Shown: piece by piece, positions 8,592-15,435 of the stretch | Layout of the letters: each line of letters starts with the position of its first letter | How positions within the stretch are numbered: position 1 is the first letter of the stretch | Source: Gammaproteobacteria bacterium | Lineage (GTDB): Bacteria > Pseudomonadota > Gammaproteobacteria > Beggiatoales > Beggiatoaceae | DNA: 38,913 bases | Reading direction: 5' to 3' | Assembly: GCA_003645255.1 (NCBI GenBank) | Contig: QNES01000020.1 | Location: forward strand, 1-38,913 | Position numbers and translations under genes: made by a program | Notes under the pieces: generated by a model | Told to the model about the DNA's origin: nothing | Databases searched by the model: none | The model's input: only the letters and a program-made list of their open reading frames with translations

Positions 8592-9119
8592 TTAGTTCAA
8601 TAATAAAATGTTGACAATTTCATTCAATGTTTGATAAGTATAGACAGGTGTCATGGCTTTGACGGAGGAGGTTTTTTTCATATCTTTGCCATGCGCGATC
8701 CAATTCCGATATTCAAGGATTTGTTTGGCTTTACCAATGGTGTTTTTGTCTATTGACTGAACATTTTTGAGTAAATCCAAAATGTCTTTTGGAGTCCAGT
8801 ATTCCATTTCTTTCTGAACGTATTCAGACAGAGGATTCGCTAAGGTAATCGGAACAACGGTTTTTTGTAACCCGATTGCTTTGGTTTGCAAATAAGTGAT
8901 AACAAAACGTTCAAATGCTGCCCATAACGAAAAAACAAATAAGTCACTCACTTCTGTTGCGGTTTTGTCAATGTCTTCATGAGCATTTTGTCGATTTAGC
9001 CAATTTGAATAGGCAAATAAGTTGCTTTGTTGCTGTTTGACGGCTCTCTTGGCGACTTTAAAACAGTCAGTAGAGATTTCGTAAGCCTTCAAAATAGGTA
9101 TCAGTGGGTTAGAGTTCAT
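8592..9119 (-). CDS. HEPN-domain protein (putative RNase toxin, MAE_28990-like)
   Basis: 175 residues, mostly helical. Near the C-terminus EYRNWIAHGKD gives R138-x4-H143, the metal-independent RNase motif of HEPN proteins, in the R-N-x-x-A-H-G form typical of MAE_28990/MAE_18760-like members. A conserved helix SDLFVFSLWAAFERFVITYL (residues ~58-77) fits the first HEPN helix pair. Many HEPN proteins with this motif are toxins of toxin-antitoxin pairs or effector RNases in defence systems. Its start overlaps the end of the upstream small gene by 11 bases and the AAA-nuclease follows 14 bases later, so all three are likely co-expressed. The upstream 152-residue protein is the candidate antitoxin or partner. 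The ribosome site is weak, as expected for coupled translation. Confidence 0.7.
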   Translation of the reverse strand: MNSNPLIPILKAYEISTDCFKVAKRAVKQQQSNLFAYSNWLNRQNAHEDIDKTATEVSDLFVFSLWAAFERFVITYLQTKAIGLQKTVVPITLANPLSEYVQKEMEYWTPKDILDLLKNVQSIDKNTIGKAKQILEYRNWIAHGKDMKKTSSVKAMTPVYTYQTLNEIVNILLLN

Positions 9120-9567
9120 AGTCTGTCGCCTGTGTGAAAAGCTTAAAGAAATTTTCCTGGTTCATAAAGTGAGCTTTGTTTTTCAGATTATTCTCTGCCC
9201 AGTACCAGCCATTGGCATCAATGTCTTTGAACATTTGTTGACCGCCTAAAATAGGACCGCCGTTGACCATGTAGATGATGTACTCTACTCCCAACCAACC
9301 TAACACATCAATTCGCCCTTCCGCTTCAATAATACAAGCACCTTCTGGCTTAAACTCAGCCAGCTTTTCGGTGGAACTGGATACCACCAAAGTCGGCGCA
9401 GTATAAAATCCGGTTAAATCTTCACCAATTTCAACGGCGTGTTGTTCTAGGTGCAGTTCTTTCTGGTCTTTCAACCAGTTCCTTATGTCACTATAGAGTT
9501 GATTAACTCTCGTTAAATAGCGTTGTTTGACCCATTCACCGTCTTGACTTTCTATTGCAGTCATCAT
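9109..9567 (-). CDS. Conserved hypothetical protein, putative partner/antitoxin of the HEPN protein
   Basis: 152 residues without signal peptide or membrane segment. The N-terminus is helical (WVKQRYLTRVNQLYSDIRNWL), followed by a beta-rich middle with LTGFYTAPTLVVSS and ACIIEAEGRIDVLGW, and a C-terminal YIIYMVNGGPILGGQQMF. I recognise the general pattern as that of a small conserved bacterial protein but cannot give it a family name. It heads the three-gene operon, and its last 11 bases overlap the HEPN start. This order (small non-toxic protein first, RNase second) is common in toxin-antitoxin pairs, hence the suggested role, which is inference. ATG 9567 is preceded by AAGGA at about 9 bases; ATG 9564 is a less well-spaced alternative. 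Confidence 0.65.
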   Translation of the reverse strand: MMTAIESQDGEWVKQRYLTRVNQLYSDIRNWLKDQKELHLEQHAVEIGEDLTGFYTAPTLVVSSSTEKLAEFKPEGACIIEAEGRIDVLGWLGVEYIIYMVNGGPILGGQQMFKDIDANGWYWAENNLKNKAHFMNQENFFKLFTQATDYEL

Positions 9568-9606
9568 AATTGTTGTCCTTTGGTGTGTTGAGAAATCAAT
9601 TTGTTT

Positions 9607-9639
9607 AGACCTGACAGGTTTCTCAAACCTGTCAGGTCT
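9607..9639. repeat. Palindromic repeat, perfect 15-bp arms
   Basis: agacctgacaggttt (9607-9621), loop ctc, and its exact complement (9625-9639). Same family as 1015-1043 and 4448-4476. It lies about 40 bases upstream of the HEPN operon start. Confidence 0.8.
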
Positions 9640-9694
9640 GCCGTTTTTAGCCGTTCAAAGTATAGCACCCAAATTCGTTCTACTATACCTATCT

Positions 9695-9871
9695 TTAATA
9701 AACCTCAAAACATTGTTGAGAAGACACCCATTTATCCATAACCGCCAAAAGATCATCTCCCTGGGGAGATAGAATCCCGTATAGGCAATAAGTACCCGTT
9801 GCTAATTCAGAGGGCAGCATCATATCAATGGCTGTCACATTTTCATTATATTTCAATGACTTATACCATTT
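9695..9871 (-). pseudogene. Orphan C-terminal fragment of a larger protein
   Basis: On the minus strand an open stretch of 58 codons ends at a TAA (9695-9697). It encodes DMMLPSELATGTYCLYGILS followed by DKWVSSQQCFEVY. This looks like the tail of large secreted or calcium-binding-type proteins of Beggiatoa relatives (LP..L..G.YCLYGILSP..), which is a recollection and not a search result. It has no start with a ribosome site, and upstream stops close the frame, so it is a remnant. The rest of 9568-9962 holds the 9607-9639 repeat and a GGGGTCAGA-type sequence (9918-9940). Confidence 0.5.
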
Positions 9872-9962
9872 TTATTACAAAACGATTAAATGTATGCCGC
9901 TTCTATTCGGAGCAAATCAATTGAGTCTGACCCCATTGATTTCATTGCAAATGGTTTGCCAC

Positions 9963-10274
9963 CTATTTCATTTTATCCGCAAAATACTGAGCAGCAAACC
10001 AATTAAACCCTATGGATTCTAATTCAAAAATTGCCACGCCTTGTTCAAGGCTCGTTTCATCCCAAGTTGGACTCAGCGTGGCATCACCAACCTTAAGATC
10101 GTATACCGCATTGATAAAGTTGGCTAGATGATTGGAATCTAAGGACAAATTAATGGGTACTATTAAAAGACTTATCATTTGCGGTGAGTTTTGAATTTCC
10201 ACCTTTTGCCAAGGGTAATGGTTAGCTGAGAAAGTGGTTTTAGGAACAAAGTACGGTACTTGAACAAATACCAT
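9963..10274 (-). CDS. Hypothetical protein, 103 aa
   Basis: I do not recognise a family. The predicted protein is soluble, with VPYFVPKTTFSANHYP at the N-terminus and a patterned middle (MISLLIVPINLSLDSNHL). There is no signal peptide or repeat. The codon pattern looks real, but the gene is short and flanked by mobile-looking sequence (GGGGTCAGA motifs on both sides, a gene remnant downstream), so it could itself be a fragment. ATG 10274 has no clear ribosome site. Confidence 0.45.
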   Translation of the reverse strand: MVFVQVPYFVPKTTFSANHYPWQKVEIQNSPQMISLLIVPINLSLDSNHLANFINAVYDLKVGDATLSPTWDETSLEQGVAIFELESIGFNWFAAQYFADKMK

Positions 10275-10287
10275 TTTGATAGGTAAA

Positions 10288-10610
10288 AATAATTGGGGTC
10301 AGAGTCACATTAACTTATGTAGTGAACTGAACATTTTTTGCGTGCTAACCTACTGTTATTTAACATTTTTTTAAGCGTCAAAGAAATCCGATTTTTCCAA
10401 AAATCGGATTTCTAGCTGATTTAAATTTTTTGCCAATAGAAACTTATGAATTTTAACCATACAAAATCTATATTAGTTTTGCTTAGGCAAAAAGTGTTCC
10501 GATCACTATTGGTAGTGAACCATTTATCACCAATCAATTAGGTATAGATATTGATTGATAGTTTTTTGTTATTTCTATAAATTATTAATTTTACTCTGAC
10601 CCCAATTATT
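10288..10610. mobile_element. 323-bp element with 18-bp perfect terminal inverted repeats (GGGGTCAGAGT type)
   Basis: The left end aataattggggtcagagt (10288-10305) is exactly the reverse complement of 10593-10610. The interior has no gene longer than a few codons. It contains a strong hairpin (10382-10413) and AT-rich sequence. The right end runs on inward (agtaaaattaat) and matches 30981-31007 over 27 bases. Sequences of this type are often found near IS200-like / REP-associated (Y1) transposase genes, which is recollection; no transposase is present here. The right end includes the stop codon of the DNA methyltransferase (TAA at 10606-10608). Confidence 0.65.
10382..10413. terminator. Strong hairpin downstream of the methyltransferase gene
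   Basis: agaaatccgattttt (10382-10396), loop cc, then the perfect complement (10399-10413): a 15-bp stem. It lies about 190 bases after the minus-strand methyltransferase stop and before the next minus-strand gene. The T tract is not ideal, so its use as a terminator is uncertain. Confidence 0.45.
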
Positions 10611-11808
10611 TTGTTTTTTGATTTAAACATTTTTCTATTTTAAGTGATGGAGATTTAAGAATTATCATTCCATCATAACTAACATTCTCATCAAATAATC
10701 CAATTTCATTAGTTTGAATAAGAATAACTTTTTTTGATTTTTTTGATTTCTTAGCATTCATTAAATAGGCAGCAGCCTCAGCTATTGTTTCGTTATCTCT
10801 CTGAATACGAACTAATATCGGGCTATTTTTATAAGTATCAACTAAGATTGCATCAATGCCCTTATTCCTTTGAACCGGGTTAAAGTCAATACCTTTCAAT
10901 AAAGCTAAAGCATCTTTATCCACATTAATATAAGATTCTCTTCCATTTTTCAACAGATTAGAATTAGTTTTAATAGGATTATCTAAGCGAGTTAGCGAAA
11001 GATCTACCGCTTCTTTTGATTTATCTATCCCTATAAAATTACGCTCAAGTAATTTTGCAGCAACACATGTCGTTCCACTGCCACAGAAAGGGTCTAAAAC
11101 TAAATCGCTTTTTTCAGTTGTAATCTGAACAATTCTCTCTAAAAGTAGCAAGGGTTTTTGTGTTGGGTATCCTACTCGTTCTTTTGCTTTCGGATTCAAA
11201 AAGGGTATTTCCCAAACATCACTTAAAGGAACTCCTTTTTTTTTGTCCCCATGTTTAAATTCACCATTATCATCAATATCATATACCGATTTATTATGTT
11301 CGTCCCTTGTTCTACGTTGTAATATTTGATCGATATTTGTTGTTTCTGAGTAAGGTGTATAAATTGGAATAAACCTAAATTTTTTAGTTTTTGAATAAAA
11401 ATATATATTTTGATGGTTCGGTAACAACCCTTTTTTTGAACTCGACCATCTTTTGTAGCTCCAAATTATTTCTGATTGAAAGTTATTTTCACCAAAAACC
11501 TGATCTAATATAGCTCGAATAATATGCTCTCCACTTTTATCACAGTGAACAAATATAGAACCCGTATCCTTTAGGAGACCATGCATCATTAATATTCGTT
11601 CTTTTATAAATTCCGCATATCTCTTATCACTACCCCAAATATCATCGAAACTAAATTCTTTAGTTCGTTCTCTATTTTTTAAGACATGTTTTTTTTCAGT
11701 AAAAAATGGCGGATCAATATAAATTAGGTCAATGGAGTCTTTGGTAATTAAATTCATTTTCTCTAGGCAGTCACCTTGAAGAATAGTGTTAATTATCTTC
11801 GGTTTCAT
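10606..11808 (-). CDS. Site-specific DNA methyltransferase, N4-cytosine/N6-adenine, beta class
   Basis: The catalytic motif IV is DPPF (residues ~32-35 in LIYIDPPFF) and comes before the SAM-binding motif I LDPFCGSGTTCVAA (~residues 235-250). This order defines beta-class amino methyltransferases (N6_N4_Mtase). The target recognition region lies between them. The C-terminal ~130 residues (GIDFNPVQRNKGIDAILVDT) form an added domain seen in some restriction-modification enzymes. I chose ATG 11808 (MKPKIINTILQGDCL) with GAAGAA upstream over a TTG at 11826. It overlaps the restriction enzyme gene end by 20 bases, so the two form one operon, with the nuclease gene first. Its job is to protect host DNA from that nuclease. 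The last codons lie in the inverted repeat of a small element. Confidence 0.9.
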   Translation of the reverse strand: MKPKIINTILQGDCLEKMNLITKDSIDLIYIDPPFFTEKKHVLKNRERTKEFSFDDIWGSDKRYAEFIKERILMMHGLLKDTGSIFVHCDKSGEHIIRAILDQVFGENNFQSEIIWSYKRWSSSKKGLLPNHQNIYFYSKTKKFRFIPIYTPYSETTNIDQILQRRTRDEHNKSVYDIDDNGEFKHGDKKKGVPLSDVWEIPFLNPKAKERVGYPTQKPLLLLERIVQITTEKSDLVLDPFCGSGTTCVAAKLLERNFIGIDKSKEAVDLSLTRLDNPIKTNSNLLKNGRESYINVDKDALALLKGIDFNPVQRNKGIDAILVDTYKNSPILVRIQRDNETIAEAAAYLMNAKKSKKSKKVILIQTNEIGLFDENVSYDGMIILKSPSLKIEKCLNQKTK

Positions 11809-12580
11809 TGTTTCTTCTTTTCGCAATTTCTGTTAGGATTAACTTTAAGTTATAACCAGTTATTTTTGTAAGGTAGTTCCAAGCTTCGTCACCAGCGTAA
11901 TATTCACCATTAACTCCACTGTATATAGTTTTCAGAGTTTCTTGGATTTTTATAGCTTGTTCTCTTTGTGGGTAATAAAACATCACACGAACTGGTTTAT
12001 AGCCATATCCCTCAATAACTTTAACTCGTGTATGTTCTTTGGTAATATGATCTCCGTCAGTAGTAGCATCTCGCCACTTTAGCTCAACAGCATCATTGTT
12101 GTTCAGAAAATCAATTTCAAATTTTTTTGGTTTTTTTCCTTCCGTGTTTTCTACCGTCGTTTTACCACCTTTGTTATTGGCAAAAAATAAGCAAAGGGAG
12201 GCTGATTCTTCAAGGAATGAGCCTGCATATTTATACAAAAAGCGTCCGGTATTTTGGTATTCGTCAATTAGTGAACCTTCATTTTTTGAAATGCCCAACA
12301 CTTTATATATCAAGTAGTGAGAATTATCATCGGCTTTCATCTCTTCTCTTCGATTATCAATCTTTTCGCGTAAGTTATTAGCATATTCATCTGCCAAATT
12401 GTTAATCTTTAACTTCAATAAATCCAAGCAATTTCCAGTTTTAATTGCTCTGTCAATTTCTGCTCTGTGGTGACTGTACACTTCAGAAATTAAGTCAATT
12501 TTGTTTTTTCCTTTAGTTTCAATGCTCAAAATTTTGCAATATTCATCTAATTCTGCTTTTTTGAGCCTTTCTACTTTCAT
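11789..12580 (-). CDS. Type II restriction endonuclease, ApaLI-like
   Basis: 263 residues from ATG 12580 (MKVERLKKAELDEYCKIL). The longer reading from 12664 adds only low-complexity sequence and is unlikely. The N-terminus looks like a SAP-type DNA-binding helix pair (KKAELDEYC...KGKNKIDLISEV). The core has D157 and E166-L-K168 in KFEIDFLNNNDAVELKWRDA, a PD-(D/E)XK active site, followed by TTDGDHITKEHTRVKVI and PVRVMFYYPQREQAIKIQ. These blocks match my memory of the RE_ApaLI family, whose prototype cuts GTGCAC. The family call is by recognition only, and the cut site cannot be read from the sequence. The partner methyltransferase overlaps it downstream. Confidence 0.7.
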   Translation of the reverse strand: MKVERLKKAELDEYCKILSIETKGKNKIDLISEVYSHHRAEIDRAIKTGNCLDLLKLKINNLADEYANNLREKIDNRREEMKADDNSHYLIYKVLGISKNEGSLIDEYQNTGRFLYKYAGSFLEESASLCLFFANNKGGKTTVENTEGKKPKKFEIDFLNNNDAVELKWRDATTDGDHITKEHTRVKVIEGYGYKPVRVMFYYPQREQAIKIQETLKTIYSGVNGEYYAGDEAWNYLTKITGYNLKLILTEIAKRRNNETEDN

Positions 12581-12678
12581 ATATATTTCCAAATTTAATA
12601 ATTTTTGATTTATGTGTGTGATTGCGAGAACTAACACCATTCTTGAGCCAAGGTCGGCCTCCAAGATAAAGTTAAAAA

Positions 12679-13440
12679 TTACAATCTATGGATTAATTCC
12701 TTAAAATGTTCCCAATCACGGACAACATCCATTTCTAGGAGGGTAATCAACTTTTCTTCAAACTTAGCACGTTTCGTTAATTGTACTGGCGTAGCATTAT
12801 TCCAGTTGCCTTCATCACCAAGTATCTTAGCTTTAAGTAATTTAGCCGTGTTAATGTAAATACCCATGTTAGAACTTTTGGCCTCACGACCGGGCAAGAA
12901 CTTATCAATCGCAATATTCAGGGAAATATAATTATCGCCACCAATATCACGCCATCCTAATATCTTGTCATTTAGAAAGACATGGATAATTTCTACTAAA
13001 AAATCAGCATTTAACTTTCCAGCCGCATGGGTTAAAACTTGCAAATGCGCCCATGTACCACCATACTTGCCACGTTTAGTTTTGATGATGGATAATTCAC
13101 CACCTACTACTTTTGCATATCCCGTTTTTTTATTATATTCAATAGTTAAACCTTGTTTTGGGGACAAGTCAGAATCGCCCGTATTCATTGGCTCTCCTAA
13201 ATACGTGGATTCAACGCATTTGGAAATGCCCGTCCCATAACGCTTTTCAACTGCTAGCAAAAACTCTATTGTGTCGGGTGAACGTAGATAATTATCTAGC
13301 TGCAATTCATTCAATCCCTTTGCTTTACGTAACCCATTACCATAAGCCCATAACGCATTTAATGAACCCATCTGAGTTTTATGGCCAATCGGTAATGTAA
13401 AGCCACCAATATTAACCTCCATCATTTTGTTAGTTTTCAT
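12679..13440 (-). CDS. KilA-N domain protein
   Basis: 253 residues from ATG 13440 (MKTNKMMEVNIGG); the frame is open to 13500, but that part lies in a repeat element. The central region has GGTWAHLQVLTHAAGKLNAD followed by FLVEIIHVFLNDKILGWRD, the tryptophan-containing helix pattern of KilA-N, a DNA-binding domain of phage antirepressors and bacterial accessory proteins. The N-terminal half (LDNYLRSPDTIEFLLAVEKRYG) fits the start of the same domain, and the C-terminal ~70 residues are a separate helical part. It lies 98 bases before the restriction enzyme gene on the same strand. It may be a regulator of the restriction-modification genes or a phage remnant; neither can be decided here. Confidence 0.7.
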   Translation of the reverse strand: MKTNKMMEVNIGGFTLPIGHKTQMGSLNALWAYGNGLRKAKGLNELQLDNYLRSPDTIEFLLAVEKRYGTGISKCVESTYLGEPMNTGDSDLSPKQGLTIEYNKKTGYAKVVGGELSIIKTKRGKYGGTWAHLQVLTHAAGKLNADFLVEIIHVFLNDKILGWRDIGGDNYISLNIAIDKFLPGREAKSSNMGIYINTAKLLKAKILGDEGNWNNATPVQLTKRAKFEEKLITLLEMDVVRDWEHFKELIHRL

Positions 13441-13461
13441 ATCTACCGTGTAAACTATGTT

Positions 13462-13576
13462 CAGCGAGCGTAGCATGGGTAGATTGACAGCAAAACCCAC
13501 TATTTCTCAATTGGCATGATGAGCATTTTATTAATCATAAGGTTGTGGTGAAACTCTACCCACCCTACGCTCGCTG
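13462..13576. repeat. Inverted-repeat element, ~115 bp
   Basis: cagcgagcgtagcatgggtag (13462-13482) pairs with 13556-13576 at 19 of 21 positions. The element lies just upstream of the KilA-N gene and fills most of the gap to the next gene. It could be a small non-autonomous element or a hairpin in the leader. Confidence 0.6.
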
Positions 13577-13664
13577 ATTTTCAAATCAAAAAAATGAGGG
13601 GGAACAAAAACGGGATCACATTCAGTCATTCTGTCTCTTACATTTTCACCACCCCAGGTCGGGG

Positions 13665-13680
13665 GCAAGGCTTAGTTAGG
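13665..13680 (-). other. Half of an attC-like site
   Basis: Read on the minus strand, CTAACTAAGCCTTGC is identical over 15 bases to 31009-31023 and continues with a CCGAC block in both. The matching GTTRRRY end is not seen downstream, so the site is partial or decayed. It overlaps the stop codon of the 247-aa gene. Confidence 0.35.
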
Positions 13681-14419
13681 TTTTTACCATACTTATTATT
13701 TCATTCTTAACAAATAATAGGTTCTTGTATATCAAGATTAAATCGTCTATTTTGGTAGAATCAAAATTTTGTGATATAAAATATTGATATTTACCAACAT
13801 TTAACTTTTCCAAAATAGCAAAATGCCAACTTCCACCTATGATGTAAGCACCTTTTATAAATTTCCAATCATTTAACTCAATAGCACTTATAAGTTCGGC
13901 TAAAAGTTGTGGCCTTGGATTTCCATATTCTTCACTTCTTTTAAACTCTTGAATAAAAAAATAAGGTTTTTTACTCTCTACCAATCCTTCAGAAACGACA
14001 AAATCTATTGTACCGTTTAATATAAATTTACTCGTTTTGTAGGTCATTCGTAATTCATAAAAATCTCTCATTTTCTTTTCAAATGATTTAAACCTTATTT
14101 TATTCAAAATTGGAACTATAAAATTAACTTTTAAATCTTCTTCACTATAACTTTCAATCAAAGATTTATTATCTTCTATCAAATCTTTAAGAAATACTTC
14201 TATTGAATTATTTATCTCAATTTTATTGTTTAACCATTCATCGAAAATACTATCATCCAAATTTTTTTCAATATCAAATAACTCTTTTAAGTCAATATCT
14301 CTAATTTTACGATATTGATAAGTGGGAATCTGGTTTTCATTTTTACCTTCTAGGATACTAAATTTTCTTTTTAATTCTTCTATCTCTTTTAACAATTTTA
14401 ATTCAATCTCAGTATTCAT
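13676..14419 (-). CDS. PD-(D/E)XK-like protein of unknown role, possible gene cassette
   Basis: 247 residues from ATG 14419 (AGG about 9-12 bases upstream); the frame is open to 14458, but that part is not protein-like. Residues 1-25 are a short coiled coil (EIELKLLKEIEELKRKFSIL). The second half has D139 in NGTIDFVVSE and E158-F-K160 in FFIQEFKRSE, then PRPQLLAEL with Q171. This fits the D...ExK...Q layout of PD-(D/E)XK nucleases, close to the N-terminal nuclease of type I restriction subunits. The gene is clearly more AT-rich than its neighbours. Its stop codon lies inside a sequence (gcaaggcttagttagg, + strand 13665-13680) that repeats the first 15 bases of the attC-like site at 31007-31065, as expected for an integron cassette. 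Confidence 0.6.
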   Translation of the reverse strand: MNTEIELKLLKEIEELKRKFSILEGKNENQIPTYQYRKIRDIDLKELFDIEKNLDDSIFDEWLNNKIEINNSIEVFLKDLIEDNKSLIESYSEEDLKVNFIVPILNKIRFKSFEKKMRDFYELRMTYKTSKFILNGTIDFVVSEGLVESKKPYFFIQEFKRSEEYGNPRPQLLAELISAIELNDWKFIKGAYIIGGSWHFAILEKLNVGKYQYFISQNFDSTKIDDLILIYKNLLFVKNEIISMVKT

Positions 14420-14781
14420 ATTGAATATCCTGTCTTTTTGCCCGCATATTCCATACATGGAACAGGAAATTCAGGCCAATTTGCCCTGTTAAAAAATTAT
14501 CCTGTCAAATAGACTTGACGTTATCTACCAAAACAAGCATACTGATCATCTAAGTTCAATAAGCTTATTATAATTCAAATTTAAATCTATGTCAAGCGAA
14601 AATCCAACAAAAAATAATTTGCTAACCGAAATGCGGAATTTAAGGGATGCTGATAAAATATAGCCATTCCCGTTTGGGTTAAATACAAAAAAGGGCAAAC
14701 ACGCAGGTTTGCCCTTACGAATAATGTGCTTTAGGCCATCGGGAAACGCTATACTTACAATTTAGAACTTATATAAAAAAT
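14420..14781. repeat. Intergenic region with a 10-bp perfect hairpin
   Basis: aagggcaaac (14691-14700), loop acgcag, gtttgccctt (14707-14716). A decayed relative is at 30851-30880 (aaggacaaac acacaggttt). The rest of the gap is AT-rich, and I see no gene in it. It must hold the divergent promoters of the 247-aa gene and of the phosphoribosyltransferase, but no clear boxes could be picked. Confidence 0.6.
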
Positions 14782-15342
14782 ATGAAAAATCAAATAGACA
14801 TTGAAGAAATCCAAAATGTATTGGCTAAAGCCGATCAACTTTATACTGAGCGAGACGTATCAGAGGCTTTGGACGAGATGGCGGTAGCTATCACTCAACG
14901 TTTACAGGAAAAACAACCTTTATGTTTAAGCGTCATGATTGGGGGGTTAATTCCTGCTGGACAACTTATACCGCGCATCAATTTGCCTTTGGAAATTGAT
15001 TATATTCATGCCACCCGTTATCGTGGTGCCACTTCTGGCAGAGATTTACATTGGATGAAATATCCCAGTGCCGATTTATCCGAGCGCACCGTATTGGTGA
15101 TTGATGATATTTTAGACGAAGGTTTGACTTTGCAAGCCATTGTCAAATATTGTCAAGAAGCAGGTGCAAATGAAGTCTTAACCGCCGTTTTAGTTGAAAA
15201 ACAATTGGATAGCCGCCCCGGCTTACAACAAGCCGATTTTACAGGATTAATCGTACCTAACCGTTATGTATTTGGTTATGGTATGGATTACCAAGGGCAA
15301 TTGCGTTATGTACCGGGAATTTATGCGGTGCATGGTTTGTAG
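14782..15342 (+). CDS. hpt: Hypoxanthine-guanine phosphoribosyltransferase
   Basis: 186 residues of the type I PRTase fold. The PRPP-binding loop is LVIDDILDEGLTLQAI (residues ~109-123, two acidic residues followed by a D-E-G-x-T loop). The flexible-loop region is TRYRGATSGRDLHW, and the C-terminal purine-binding hood has VPNRYVFGYGMDYQGQLRYV. FGYGMDY is typical of hypoxanthine/guanine enzymes in gammaproteobacteria. It salvages hypoxanthine and guanine to IMP and GMP with PRPP in the cytoplasm. It is a single gene with its own start (ATG 14782); upstream bases are A-rich with no strong ribosome site. The gene symbol is by function; some genomes name this branch differently. Confidence 0.9.
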   Translation: MKNQIDIEEIQNVLAKADQLYTERDVSEALDEMAVAITQRLQEKQPLCLSVMIGGLIPAGQLIPRINLPLEIDYIHATRYRGATSGRDLHWMKYPSADLSERTVLVIDDILDEGLTLQAIVKYCQEAGANEVLTAVLVEKQLDSRPGLQQADFTGLIVPNRYVFGYGMDYQGQLRYVPGIYAVHGL

Positions 15343-15356
15343 GTATACTTCAAAGA

Positions 15357-15435
15357 AGGGGCAACCACAAGGGATTGCCCATACAAAGCGTCGATGACTG
15401 AAGGGTTGCCCTGATTATTTCAGGCACGTTCCTAA
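15357..15435. repeat. Dispersed repeat (GGGGCAACC...TTGCCC plus CAGGCACGTTCCT)
   Basis: gggcaacc/gattgccc hairpin at 15358-15380, then ggttgccctgattatttcag and caggcacgttcct (15421-15433). A second copy of the tail with a related hairpin is at 17131-17186. The element overlaps the last bases of the polyphosphate:AMP phosphotransferase gene. Confidence 0.6.

Noticed and set aside
12580-12664. N-terminal extension of the restriction enzyme (MEADLGSRMVLVLA)
   Set aside because: Low-complexity and not protein-family-like; ATG 12580 gives a sensible SAP-type N-terminus.
13440-13500. N-terminal extension of the KilA-N protein
   Set aside because: It is coded by one arm of an inverted repeat (13462-13482), so it is unlikely to be translated.
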